DNA of 64,000 nucleotides from the NCBI RefSeq assembly GCF_042466115.1, contig NZ_JAXHBQ010000001.1:2418001-2482000 (forward strand), given 5' to 3'. The position numbers and the translations under genes were made by a program. This DNA is from SW4 sp042466115. Lineage in GTDB: Bacteria; Pseudomonadota; Alphaproteobacteria; Rhodobacterales; Rhodobacteraceae. Positions 31,191 to 38,747 of this stretch are shown here, one piece after another (within the stretch, counting starts at the first letter, position 1; each line of letters opens with the position of its first letter). Below the pieces are notes generated by a model. It worked only from the letters and a program-made list of their open reading frames with translations, did no database searches and was not told the DNA's origin.

Positions 31191-31502
31191 ATGGCAGCTA
31201 GCCAGAATATTCGCATCCGTCTCAAGGCTTTTGATTACCGTGTGCTCGACGCCAGCACGCTGGAAATCGTCAACACAGCCAAGCGCACGGGTGCTTCGGT
31301 CCGGGGCCCGATCCCGCTTCCGAACAAGATCGAAAAGTTCACCGTTCTGCGTGGACCCCACATCGACAAGAAATCCCGTGATCAGTTCGAAATCCGCACG
31401 CACAAGCGTCTGCTGGATATCGTCGACCCGACACCCCAGACCGTGGACGCGCTGATGAAGCTCGACCTGGCAGCCGGTGTTGACGTCGAGATCAAGGTAT
31501 AG
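31191..31502 (+). CDS. rpsJ: 30S ribosomal protein S10
   Basis: 103 residues from ATG 31191 (MAASQNIRIRLKAFDYRVLD). S10 belongs to the 30S head and is also NusE in transcription antitermination. RGPIPLPNKIEKFTVLRGPH and DKKSRDQFEIRTHKRLL are conserved. First gene of the S10 module. Confidence 0.97.
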   Translation: MAASQNIRIRLKAFDYRVLDASTLEIVNTAKRTGASVRGPIPLPNKIEKFTVLRGPHIDKKSRDQFEIRTHKRLLDIVDPTPQTVDALMKLDLAAGVDVEIKV

Positions 31503-31516
31503 GGGAGGCACCAGAT

Positions 31517-32362
31517 ATGTTGCGTTCCGGTATTATCGCAAAAAAGGTGGGGATGACCCGCCTGTTCATGGAAGACGGCAAGCAGATTCCTGTGACCGTT
31601 CTTCAACTCGACAAGCTTCAGGTTGTAGCCAAGCGCACCACCGAAACTGACGGCTACACAGCTGTTCAGTTGGGTGCAGGCACGGCCAAAGTGAAGCGCA
31701 CAAGCCAAGCCATGCGCGGCCACTTTGCCGCTGCCAAGGTTGAGCCAAAGCGCAAGGTCGCCGAGTTCCGCGTTGCCCCCGAAAACATGATCGAGGTCGG
31801 CGAAGAAATCACTGCGAACCACTACTTTGAAGGTCAGTTCGTTGACGTGTCCGGCACGTCGATTGGTAAAGGCTTTGCCGGTGCCATGAAGCGTCACAAC
31901 TTTGGCGGTCTGCGGGCCACGCACGGTGTGTCGATTTCGCACCGTTCGCACGGGTCCACCGGCCAGTGTCAGGATCCGGGCAAAGTGTTCAAAGGCAAGA
32001 AGATGGCCGGTCACATGGGTGCTGCGAAAATCACCACCCAAAACCTGCAAGTCGTGCGCACAGACGCCGACCGTGGCTTGATCATGGTCAAAGGCGCTGT
32101 TCCCGGCTCAAAGGGTGGCTGGGTTACGGTCAAGGATGCGGTGAAAAAGCCGACTCCTGAAAACGTGATCTACCCTGCTGGTCTGAAGTCCATGAAGGAC
32201 GAAGCCGAGCGTTTGGCTGCCGAAGCCGCCGCCGCTGCCGCCGCCGAAGAAGAAGCCGCCGCAAAGGCTGCTGCTGAAGCGGAACAGGCTGCACTGGATG
32301 CTGCTGAAACCGAAGCTCCGGCCGCTGATGCCGCTGAAGGAGGCGAGTTTGATGAAAGCTGA
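31517..32362 (+). CDS. rplC: 50S ribosomal protein L3 with an Ala/Glu-rich C-terminal tail
   Basis: 281 residues. The core (about 1-225) has the L3 signature FAGAMKRHNFGGLRATHGVS and GHMGAAKITTQNLQVV. L3 reaches the peptidyl transferase centre. The last 55 or so residues are almost all Ala and Glu and look disordered, making the protein longer than E. coli L3 (209). The 3' end overlaps rplD by 11 nt and contains its SD. Confidence 0.96.
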   Translation: MLRSGIIAKKVGMTRLFMEDGKQIPVTVLQLDKLQVVAKRTTETDGYTAVQLGAGTAKVKRTSQAMRGHFAAAKVEPKRKVAEFRVAPENMIEVGEEITANHYFEGQFVDVSGTSIGKGFAGAMKRHNFGGLRATHGVSISHRSHGSTGQCQDPGKVFKGKKMAGHMGAAKITTQNLQVVRTDADRGLIMVKGAVPGSKGGWVTVKDAVKKPTPENVIYPAGLKSMKDEAERLAAEAAAAAAAEEEAAAKAAAEAEQAALDAAETEAPAADAAEGGEFDES

Positions 32363-32969
32363 TGCAATCAAACTTGACGGCAAGAAAGCCGGTTCCGTTG
32401 ATCTGGACGAGGCCATCTTTGGTCTTGAGCCACGCATCGACATCCTGCACCGCGTCGTGCGCTGGCAGCGTAACAACGCCCAAGCCGGCACGCACAAGGT
32501 CAAGACCCGCCGCGAGGTGAGCTATTCGACCAAGAAGATCTATCGCCAAAAGGGCACCGGCGGCGCACGCCACGGCGCGCGCTCGGCTCCGATCTTCCGT
32601 TCGGGTGGTATCTACAAGGGTCCGACCCCACGCAGCCACGGCCACGAGCTGACCAAGAAGTTCCGCAAGCTGGGTCTGCGCCACGCGCTGTCCGCCAAGC
32701 AGGCGGCTGGTGAGCTGGTCATTATCGAAGCCGCAACTTCTGCCGCGAAAACGGCAGAACTGGCCAAGCAGGTGAAAAACCTTGGCTGGAAGCGCGCCTT
32801 GATCATCGATGGTGCAACGGTAAACGAGGATTTCCTCCGCGCCGCACGCAACATCGAAGGCCTGGATATCCTGCCCACAATGGGCGCAAACGTCTATGAC
32901 ATCCTGCGCAGCGACACACTCGTGTTGACCAAAGCAGGGGTCGAAGCACTGGAGGCCCGTTTGAAATGA
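32352..32969 (+). CDS. rplD: 50S ribosomal protein L4
   Basis: 205 residues from ATG 32352 (MKADAIKLDGKKAGSVDL). The extended loop with KTRREVS, RQKGTGGARHGARSAPIFRSGG lines the exit tunnel. L4 represses the S10 mRNA in E. coli; no leader match was looked for beyond sight. Starts within rplC and overlaps rplW by 4 nt. Confidence 0.97.
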   Translation: MKADAIKLDGKKAGSVDLDEAIFGLEPRIDILHRVVRWQRNNAQAGTHKVKTRREVSYSTKKIYRQKGTGGARHGARSAPIFRSGGIYKGPTPRSHGHELTKKFRKLGLRHALSAKQAAGELVIIEAATSAAKTAELAKQVKNLGWKRALIIDGATVNEDFLRAARNIEGLDILPTMGANVYDILRSDTLVLTKAGVEALEARLK

Positions 32970-33262
32970 GCACCAAGGCAGAACATTACGACGTGATCCG
33001 CAAGCCGATCATCACCGAGAAAGCAACCATGGCTTCCGAAGCCAACGCCGTTGTTTTCGAAGTGTCGATCGACGCGAACAAACCAATGATCAAAGAGGCC
33101 GTCGAGACGCTCTTTGGGGTCAAGGTCAAAGCGGTGAACACCACGATTACCAAAGGCAAGTCCAAGCGCTTCCGCGGCCAACTCGGCAAGCGCAAAGACG
33201 TCAAGAAAGCCTACGTGACGCTTGAAGAAGGCAACACGATTGACGTGAGCACCGGTCTGTAA
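32966..33262 (+). CDS. rplW: 50S ribosomal protein L23
   Basis: 98 residues. L23 sits at the exit tunnel and docks trigger factor and SRP. DVIRKPIITEKATMASEANAV and the loop TKGKSKRFRGQLGKRKDVKKAYV (segment GKSKRFRGQLGKRKDVKKA) are typical. It starts in an ATGA overlap with rplD and is the last gene of this module; a terminator follows. Confidence 0.97.
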   Translation: MSTKAEHYDVIRKPIITEKATMASEANAVVFEVSIDANKPMIKEAVETLFGVKVKAVNTTITKGKSKRFRGQLGKRKDVKKAYVTLEEGNTIDVSTGL

Positions 33263-33288
33263 GGACTAAGCGAACGTTGGAAATTGAG

Positions 33289-33325
33289 AAGGCCCCTCAG
33301 TGTGAACTGTGGGGCCTTTTCTTTT
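33289..33325 (+). terminator. Intrinsic terminator after rplW
   Basis: AAGGCCCC (33289-33296) pairs with GGGGCCTT (33311-33318), followed by TTCTTTT. It cuts the S10 operon between rplW and rplB. Confidence 0.9.
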
Positions 33326-33351
33326 GACTTCGAAGTCGATCATAATAAAGG
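33324..33351 (+). promoter_or_regulatory. Candidate promoter with palindromic operator for the AlbA_2/ATPase gene
   Basis: TTGACT (33324-33329), 16-nt spacer, TAAAGG (33346-33351). The palindrome GACTTCGAAGTC (33326-33337) overlaps the -35, a position where a repressor could act. Confidence 0.4.
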
Positions 33352-33376
33352 TCAGTCGTTTTGAATTGGAGAGCCC

Positions 33377-34759
33377 ATGGCCGAAGTTCGCAATATCACA
33401 ATCGAAGAAGCCGTCAGGTTACTTGGTGGTACTGAAGGGCATTTCCTCGACTACAAAGGCAAAGATTTGAAGCCGGCGAATTTAAGCAAGACAATATCAG
33501 CATTCGCCAACGCAAGTGGCGGCGAAGTGTTCTTAGGTATTGATGAAGTAGAGGGTCTGTCGGGGAAGGAACACCATTGGAATGGATATGATGTACCAGA
33601 GTTGGCGAACGGCGTGCACCAAGTTCTGCATGATCTCGATCCGGTGGAGGCTGATATTTCGACGCAGTTTCTCATTGCAGATGAGCAACTAGGTTACGTT
33701 CTGCATATCCAAGTTGAAAAGAGCCAAAAGGTCGTTCAAGCAACGAATGGCAACGTATATGTTCGAAAAGGCGCTCAAAACCTACCTCTAACAGAAGAAG
33801 CAATTGATCGACTGAAATTCGACAAAGGTATAAAGTCATATGAGGATGAAATTCTGAATATTGACCATGAGGAAGTCTCAAATTCTGAAACGGTAATTGA
33901 GTTCATGCTTGGTACTGTGCCGACCGGCGAACCAAGGATTTGGTTGGGAAAACAAAGACTGCTTGACGGAAATCGCCCGACAGTTGCGGGCGTATTGCTT
34001 TTCTCAGATACTCCGCAGGTGATCTTACCAAAAAGATCGGCGGTTAAGATTTTACGTTACCAAACAAAGGACGAAGCTGAGCGGGACTACTTGGCTACCG
34101 ATCCCGAAACCATCGAGGGACCAGTTTACTCGCTGATTTATGACTCAGTCGAGAGAGTTCGTCAGATTATTGAGGGCATTCAGAAGGTTGGGGCGAAGGG
34201 CATGGAGGCAGTGGTCTACCCCGAAGAGGCATTGCATGAGCTGGTAACCAACGCAATTTTGCACCGTGACTATAACGTAGCCTCTGACGTTCAAATTCGC
34301 GTTTTTGACAATAGAGTCGAAATTGAGAGCCCCGGAAAGTTGCCTGGCCATGTTACCTTGTCCAACATTGCTCGAACCCAATTTGCGCGGAACCCCAAGA
34401 TAGTTCGTCTGGTTAACAAATTTAACAACCCACCAAATAAAGACGTGGGTGAGGGAATCAATACAGCATTTGAAGCAATGGAAAAATTGAGGCTAAAGAA
34501 GCCCATCTTTTCAGAAACTGACGCTGGTCTTTTGGTCGTGCTGACACACGAGAGCCTAGCTTCACCAGAACAACTGGTTCTCGAATTCCTTGTTGCGAAC
34601 GAGGAAATAACTAATCAGCAGGCACGCGAGCTGACGGGTATTAAGTCAGAGAACACAATGAAGAATGTCTTTTATCGCCTGCGCGATTCCGAGCAAATTG
34701 AGCAGACGCCGAAAGTGGCCGGAAAGAAGTTCTCTTGGCGGCTCGCGAACAAGGTTTAA
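33377..34759 (+). CDS. AlbA_2 (Schlafen-like) plus HATPase_c_4 ATP-binding protein inserted in the S10 operon
   Basis: 460 residues. The N-terminal AlbA_2 domain covers about 10-140: GHFLDYKGKD, SKTISAFANASGGEVFLGID. The HATPase_c_4 domain covers about 250-385: EALHELVTNAILHRDY is the N-box, SPGKLPGHVTLSN the G1 region and GEGINTAFEAMEK the last motif. A winged-helix tail follows (NQQARELTGI). Proteins with this layout are usually called putative regulators or RecG-like, but there is no helicase domain here. Base composition is clearly AT-richer than the ribosomal genes on either side, which suggests transfer. It lies between rplW and rplB. Function unknown. Confidence 0.88.
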   Translation: MAEVRNITIEEAVRLLGGTEGHFLDYKGKDLKPANLSKTISAFANASGGEVFLGIDEVEGLSGKEHHWNGYDVPELANGVHQVLHDLDPVEADISTQFLIADEQLGYVLHIQVEKSQKVVQATNGNVYVRKGAQNLPLTEEAIDRLKFDKGIKSYEDEILNIDHEEVSNSETVIEFMLGTVPTGEPRIWLGKQRLLDGNRPTVAGVLLFSDTPQVILPKRSAVKILRYQTKDEAERDYLATDPETIEGPVYSLIYDSVERVRQIIEGIQKVGAKGMEAVVYPEEALHELVTNAILHRDYNVASDVQIRVFDNRVEIESPGKLPGHVTLSNIARTQFARNPKIVRLVNKFNNPPNKDVGEGINTAFEAMEKLRLKKPIFSETDAGLLVVLTHESLASPEQLVLEFLVANEEITNQQARELTGIKSENTMKNVFYRLRDSEQIEQTPKVAGKKFSWRLANKV

Positions 34760-34765
34760 GCACCC

Positions 34766-34794
34766 TTGACCCATCCCCCCATCCCCCCTATCAG
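34766..34794 (+). promoter_or_regulatory. Promoter of the rplB module
   Basis: TTGACC (34766-34771), 17-nt C-rich spacer ending in CCCCCC, then TATCAG (34789-34794). It starts just after the AlbA_2 gene stop. Confidence 0.65.
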
Positions 34795-34808
34795 ACCCCA
34801 TCGGCTCA

Positions 34809-34836
34809 GCCCCAGATTCGTCTGGGGCTTTGTTGT
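34809..34836 (+). terminator. Terminator-like hairpin just downstream of the rplB promoter
   Basis: GCCCCAGA, TTCG, TCTGGGGC (34809-34828), then TTTGTTGTTG. It may end the AlbA_2 transcript, attenuate rplB, or both. Confidence 0.75.
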
Positions 34837-34849
34837 TGTGGTTTTGGCG

Positions 34850-34898
34850 GGTTGAACCCCGCCCTACGGCCACTCTGTAGGGCGGGACTTGTCCCGCC
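34850..34898. repeat. GGCGGG palindromes in the rplB leader
   Basis: GCCCTAC-containing and GTAGGGC-containing halves face each other, and GGCGGGAC/GTCCCGCC at 34877-34898 is an exact copy of the unit at 479-500. Confidence 0.6.
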
Positions 34899-34981
34899 AT
34901 GCAAATCAAAACGGGCACCTACGGGGGCCTATAACATCAGGGCCTCGCAAGGGGTCCGCCAAGCAAACGGAAGAAGCTAAC

Positions 34982-35824
34982 ATGGCACTTAAGTCGTATA
35001 AGCCGACGACGCCGGGCCAGCGCGGGCTGGTGCTGATCGACCGTTCGGAGCTTTGGAAAGGTCGCCCCGTCAAGGCCCTCACGCAGGGTCTGACAAAATC
35101 GGGCGGACGGAACAACACCGGACGGATCACGATGCGTCGCATCGGTGGGGGCGCAAAGCGTCTCTATCGTATCGTCGATTTCAAGCGGAACAAAATGGAT
35201 GTGGCGGCCACGGTCGTGCGCATCGAATATGACCCGAACCGCACAGCCTTTATCGCACTGGTCCAATACACGGACGGCGAGCAGGCCTATATCCTCGCCC
35301 CCCAGCGCCTTGCTGTTGGTGACAAGGTGGTCGCATCGGCCAAGGCCGATATCAAGCCGGGTAACGCAATGCCGTTCAGCGGTATGCCAATCGGCACGAT
35401 CATCCACAACATCGAGATGAAGCCGGGCAAAGGTGGGCAGATCGCCCGCGCCGCAGGCACCTACGCCCAGTTTGTTGGTCGTGATGGTGGCTACGCGCAG
35501 ATCCGCCTGTCCTCGGGTGAACTTCGCCTCGTGCGTCAGGAATGCATGGCCACCGTCGGTGCCGTGTCCAACCCTGACAACTCCAACCAGAACCTCGGGA
35601 AAGCCGGTCGCAACCGTCACAAGGGCATCCGCCCCTCTGTGCGCGGTGTTGTCATGAACCCGGTCGATCACCCGCACGGTGGTGGTGAAGGTCGCACATC
35701 GGGTGGTCGCCACCCTGTGACACCTTGGGGTAAGCCCACGAAGGGTGCGCGCACCCGTAACAAGAACAAGGCGTCGCAGAAGCTGATCATCCGCTCGCGT
35801 CACGCTAAGAAGAAGGGGCGCTAA
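34982..35824 (+). CDS. rplB: 50S ribosomal protein L2
   Basis: 280 residues from ATG 34982 (MALKSYKPTTPGQRGLVLID). L2 is needed for subunit joining and peptidyl transfer. The signature RGVVMNPVDHPHGGGEGRT near residues 219-237 holds the conserved histidine. First gene of the rplB-rplP module. Confidence 0.97.
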   Translation: MALKSYKPTTPGQRGLVLIDRSELWKGRPVKALTQGLTKSGGRNNTGRITMRRIGGGAKRLYRIVDFKRNKMDVAATVVRIEYDPNRTAFIALVQYTDGEQAYILAPQRLAVGDKVVASAKADIKPGNAMPFSGMPIGTIIHNIEMKPGKGGQIARAAGTYAQFVGRDGGYAQIRLSSGELRLVRQECMATVGAVSNPDNSNQNLGKAGRNRHKGIRPSVRGVVMNPVDHPHGGGEGRTSGGRHPVTPWGKPTKGARTRNKNKASQKLIIRSRHAKKKGR

Positions 35825-35826
35825 GA

Positions 35827-36105
35827 ATGTCTCGTTCAGTCTGGAAAGGCCCGTTTGTGGACTCATATGTCCTCAAGAAGGCCGAAGCGTCCCGCGAAGG
35901 CGGCCGCAACGAAGTGATCAAGATCTGGTCGCGTCGCTCAACCATCCTGCCTCAGTTCGTTGGCCTGACGTTCGGCGTCTACAACGGCAAGAAGCACATC
36001 CCCGTCAACGTCACGGAAGACATGATCGGTCAGAAGTTCGGTGAATATTCGCCGACCCGCACCTATTATGGCCATGCCGCCGACAAAAAAGCGAAGCGGA
36101 AATAA
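35827..36105 (+). CDS. rpsS: 30S ribosomal protein S19
   Basis: 92 residues. MSRSVWKGPFVDSYVLKKAE and IWSRRSTILPQFVGLTFGVYNGKKHIPV (segment STILPQFVGLTFGVYNGKKH) are diagnostic. S19 contacts the A-site finger in the 30S head. It starts 2 nt after rplB. Confidence 0.97.
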   Translation: MSRSVWKGPFVDSYVLKKAEASREGGRNEVIKIWSRRSTILPQFVGLTFGVYNGKKHIPVNVTEDMIGQKFGEYSPTRTYYGHAADKKAKRK

Positions 36106-36108
36106 GCC

Positions 36109-36489
36109 ATGAGCAAGGATAAAAATCCCCGCCGCGTGGCTGACAACGAAGCAATGGCAAAGTCCAAGATGCTTCGCACGTCGCCGCAGAAACTTAACCT
36201 CGTCGCAGCGATGATCCGCGGCAAGAAAGTCGACAAGGCCCTTACGGACCTGACTTTCTCCAAAAAGCGGATCGCGGCAGATGTGAAGAAGTGCCTTCAG
36301 TCCGCCATCGCCAACGCCGAAAACAACCACAACCTGGATGTTGATGAACTGGTCGTCGCCGAAGCCTATGTTGGCAAGAACCTGACCATGAAGCGCGGTC
36401 GTCCGCGCGCACGTGGCCGGTTTGGCAAGATCATGAAGCCCTTTGCAGAGCTTACAATCACAGTCCGTCAGGTCGAGGAGCAAGCGTAA
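36109..36489 (+). CDS. rplV: 50S ribosomal protein L22
   Basis: 126 residues. L22 lines the exit tunnel with a long beta hairpin; VGKNLTMKRGRPRARGRFGK is the hairpin tip. TSPQKLNLVAAMIRGKKVDKAL is split as TSPQKLNLVAAMIRG and KKVDKAL. The stop codon overlaps the rpsC start by one base (TAATG). Confidence 0.97.
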   Translation: MSKDKNPRRVADNEAMAKSKMLRTSPQKLNLVAAMIRGKKVDKALTDLTFSKKRIAADVKKCLQSAIANAENNHNLDVDELVVAEAYVGKNLTMKRGRPRARGRFGKIMKPFAELTITVRQVEEQA

Positions 36490-37196
36490 TGGGTAACAAA
36501 GTAAACCCCGTCGGCATGCGTCTTCAGGTCAACCGTACCTGGGACAGCCGCTGGTATGCAGACACCAAGGACTTTGGTGATCTGCTGCTGGAAGACATCC
36601 GCATGCGCGAGTTCATCAAGAAGGAATGCTACCAAGCTGGCGTTTCCCGCGTGATCATCGAGCGTCCGCACAAAAAGTGCCGTGTGACAATCCACACTGC
36701 ACGTCCCGGCGTCATCATCGGCAAGAAAGGCGCAGATATCGAAACCCTGCGCAAGAAGCTGGCGGCGATGTCCGAAAGCGAACTGCACCTCAACATCGTT
36801 GAAGTGCGCAAGCCCGAGTTGGACGCGCAACTGGTTGGCGAAAGCATTGCACAGCAGCTTGAGCGCCGTGTGTCCTTCCGCCGTGCCATGAAGCGCGCCG
36901 TGCAGAACGCCATGCGTATGGGTGCCCTTGGTATCCGTGTGAACCTTGCCGGCCGTCTTGGTGGCGCGGAAATCGCGCGGACCGAATGGTATCGTGAGGG
37001 GCGCGTGCCGCTTCACACGCTGCGTGCCGACATCGATTACGCACACGTCGAAGCGATGACTGCCTATGGCATCATCGGGATCAAGACCTGGATCTTCAAA
37101 GGCGAGATCATGGAACACGATCCACAGGCGCGTGACCGTAAGCAACAGGAACTCCAGGATGGCCCAACACCTCGCGGTGCTGGCGGCCGTCGCTGA
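36489..37196 (+). CDS. rpsC: 30S ribosomal protein S3
   Basis: 235 residues. S3 forms part of the mRNA entry and helicase site. The KH motif VIIGKKGADIETLRKKL (near 76-92) and the C-terminal domain GIRVNLAGRLGGAEIARTEW are intact. Ends with a Gly/Arg tail and is followed after 15 nt by rplP. Confidence 0.97.
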   Translation: MGNKVNPVGMRLQVNRTWDSRWYADTKDFGDLLLEDIRMREFIKKECYQAGVSRVIIERPHKKCRVTIHTARPGVIIGKKGADIETLRKKLAAMSESELHLNIVEVRKPELDAQLVGESIAQQLERRVSFRRAMKRAVQNAMRMGALGIRVNLAGRLGGAEIARTEWYREGRVPLHTLRADIDYAHVEAMTAYGIIGIKTWIFKGEIMEHDPQARDRKQQELQDGPTPRGAGGRR

Positions 37197-37211
37197 TCGG
37201 AGGACTAGGAT

Positions 37212-37625
37212 ATGCTGCAACCAAAACGCACCAAATTCCGCAAGATGCACAAAGGCCGGATCAAGGGTCAGGCCAAGGGCGGCTCTGATCTGAACTTTGG
37301 CACATACGGCCTCAAGGCGGTTGAACCTGAACGTGTGACCGCACGCCAGATCGAAGCCGCACGCCGTGCCATGACGCGCCACATGAAGCGTCAGGGCCGT
37401 GTCTGGATCCGTATCTTTCCGGACCTGCCTGTCACCTCCAAGCCCATCGAAGTGCGTATGGGTAAAGGTAAAGGCTCGGTCGATTTCTGGGCCTGCAAGG
37501 TCAAGCCCGGCCGCGTGATGTTCGAGATTGACGGCGTCAGCGAAGACATCGCCCGCGAGGCCCTGCGCCTTGCCGCGATGAAGCTGCCCGTCAAGACCCG
37601 CACAATCGTCCGCGAAGACTGGTAA
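37212..37625 (+). CDS. rplP: 50S ribosomal protein L16
   Basis: 137 residues. L16 helps position the A-site tRNA. MLQPKRTKFRKMHKGRIKG and RQIEAARRAMTRHMKRQGRV (segment ARRAMTRHMKRQGRVWIR) are typical. GGAGGA lies 7 nt before the start. It is the last gene of this module; a terminator follows and rpmC is 3.5 kb away. Confidence 0.97.
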   Translation: MLQPKRTKFRKMHKGRIKGQAKGGSDLNFGTYGLKAVEPERVTARQIEAARRAMTRHMKRQGRVWIRIFPDLPVTSKPIEVRMGKGKGSVDFWACKVKPGRVMFEIDGVSEDIAREALRLAAMKLPVKTRTIVREDW

Positions 37626-37663
37626 AAAGGTGGGTGGGTTGAAACCCTCCTTACCGACAGATC

Positions 37664-37685
37664 GTAAAGTGGGTTTGAACCCACT
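37664..37685. repeat. Intergenic palindrome variant after rplP
   Basis: AGTGGGTT and AACCCACT around TG (left arm extended as GTAAAGTGGGTT), with a second imperfect hairpin GGTGGGTTGAAACCCTCC-type structure at 37629-37656. Confidence 0.55.
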
Positions 37686-37693
37686 CCTGAAAT

Positions 37694-37729
37694 AAAAAAA
37701 CCCCCGCCGAGAAATCGGCGGGGGTTTTG
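37694..37729 (+). terminator. Intrinsic terminator after rplP
   Basis: CCCCCGCCGA (37701-37710), GAAA, TCGGCGGGGG (37715-37724), TTTT. A7 precedes the stem, so it could act in both directions. Confidence 0.95.
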
Positions 37730-37793
37730 TCGTCGATCGGGGGCGTTGTTGTTTGCGGAAGCTCAGGTTGCCAGTTGCGCGAAATGTGGCTCC

Positions 37794-38213
37794 TTACCGC
37801 AGCGCTGCCCGCAAATCAGCCATCAGCCCGTCACGATCTGTTTTGATCCGGTGCAAAAGGTCGTCGGGGGCACCCGCGATCAATGCGGTCCCATCCGGAT
37901 AGCTATCGTATTTCGCACTCCACGCGATCATTTCCAGAATAACGGGCAGCATGTCTGCGCCCTTAGCCGTCAATTCATAGGCTTTGCGGGGCGAGTTTGC
38001 GCGCGTTGGAACCTTAGCGATCAGACCGGCGGCGTCCAATTTCTCAAGCCGGTCGGCCAGAATATTCGTTGAAATCTTTTCGTGGGATTTCAGAAAATCG
38101 CCATAGGTGCGTTTGCCACGAAAAAGCATGTCGCGCAGAATCACAAGGCTCCATTTGTCGCCGATCACATCAAGCGCAAAGACGACAGGGCATTTTCCAC
38201 TCACTCTATTCAT
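37794..38213 (-). CDS. HxlR-family winged-helix transcriptional regulator
   Basis: 139 residues. The family opening CPVVFALDVIGDKWSLVILRDM (segment DVIGDKWSLVILRDML) and ISTNILADRLEKLDAAGLI (recognition helix and wing) are clear. HxlR proteins are small dimeric regulators, often redox- or aldehyde-responsive. It is divergent from a four-helix membrane protein, and two identical CTTGC-N5-GCAAG palindromes lie between them, one by each start, so it probably regulates both. Confidence 0.92.
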   Translation of the reverse strand: MNRVSGKCPVVFALDVIGDKWSLVILRDMLFRGKRTYGDFLKSHEKISTNILADRLEKLDAAGLIAKVPTRANSPRKAYELTAKGADMLPVILEMIAWSAKYDSYPDGTALIAGAPDDLLHRIKTDRDGLMADLRAALR

Positions 38214-38234
38214 GTGGTGCTAATGTCGTATTAA

Positions 38235-38249
38235 CTTGCAAACAGCAAG
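38235..38249. promoter_or_regulatory. Putative HxlR operator 1
   Basis: CTTGC, AAACA, GCAAG. It lies 22 bp upstream of the HxlR start codon. Confidence 0.6.
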
Positions 38250-38272
38250 CAAATTCGGCAATGTGAAATTTA

Positions 38273-38287
38273 CTTGCATTTCGCAAG
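38273..38287. promoter_or_regulatory. Putative HxlR operator 2
   Basis: CTTGC, ATTTC, GCAAG, 38 bp centre to centre from operator 1 and 14 bp before the start of the membrane-protein gene. The flanks ACTTGC and GCAAGCAA are also shared. Confidence 0.6.
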
Positions 38288-38300
38288 CAAGGAAAATTTC

Positions 38301-38747
38301 ATGGCGCGTATTCTTGTTCTCCTGATCACCCTCATGCTCTCGGGTCGCATGATGACCTTGGCATTTATTCATCGCGCAGGCGCGGGCGGTGATGGCGATC
38401 CTCCCTTGGCTTGGCTCATGCCCTTGATCGGCGACGCGGTGATTGGGATTGGTGGGCTCTTGATTGCCTACCTGCTTGCAAGACACACAGGTCTTTGGGT
38501 TTGGACCGCCGCGATGATCTGGAACGCCCTCGGGATATGGGACGCGATGTCGGCCTATATCGTGCACCTGACAACGCCGTGGCCCACGTTCTTTATGATC
38601 CAGGTGTTTGGCGGCGCAATGTTTTTTATGGCCGCTGCAATGCATGCGTTCCTTATAGTTTTGTTACTACGCGAACCTGTCAAACGCCATTACCTTGGCA
38701 TTGCTCCAAGGACCGCGACCGCCCCTAGCGCGACCGATGCTGCTTGA
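38301..38747 (+). CDS. Four-helix membrane protein next to the HxlR regulator
   Basis: 148 residues from ATG 38301, chosen because AAGGA lies 7 nt upstream; the frame opens at 38274. About four hydrophobic helices (residues 3-20, 36-58, 60-80, 92-118). No family I can name. It is the likely target of the divergent HxlR regulator. Its 3' end overlaps the convergent nuclease gene by 23 nt. Confidence 0.75.
   Translation: MARILVLLITLMLSGRMMTLAFIHRAGAGGDGDPPLAWLMPLIGDAVIGIGGLLIAYLLARHTGLWVWTAAMIWNALGIWDAMSAYIVHLTTPWPTFFMIQVFGGAMFFMAAAMHAFLIVLLLREPVKRHYLGIAPRTATAPSATDAA

Noticed and set aside
33377..34759. RecG-type helicase
   Set aside because: No helicase motifs are present; only AlbA_2, HATPase_c_4 and a winged helix can be seen.
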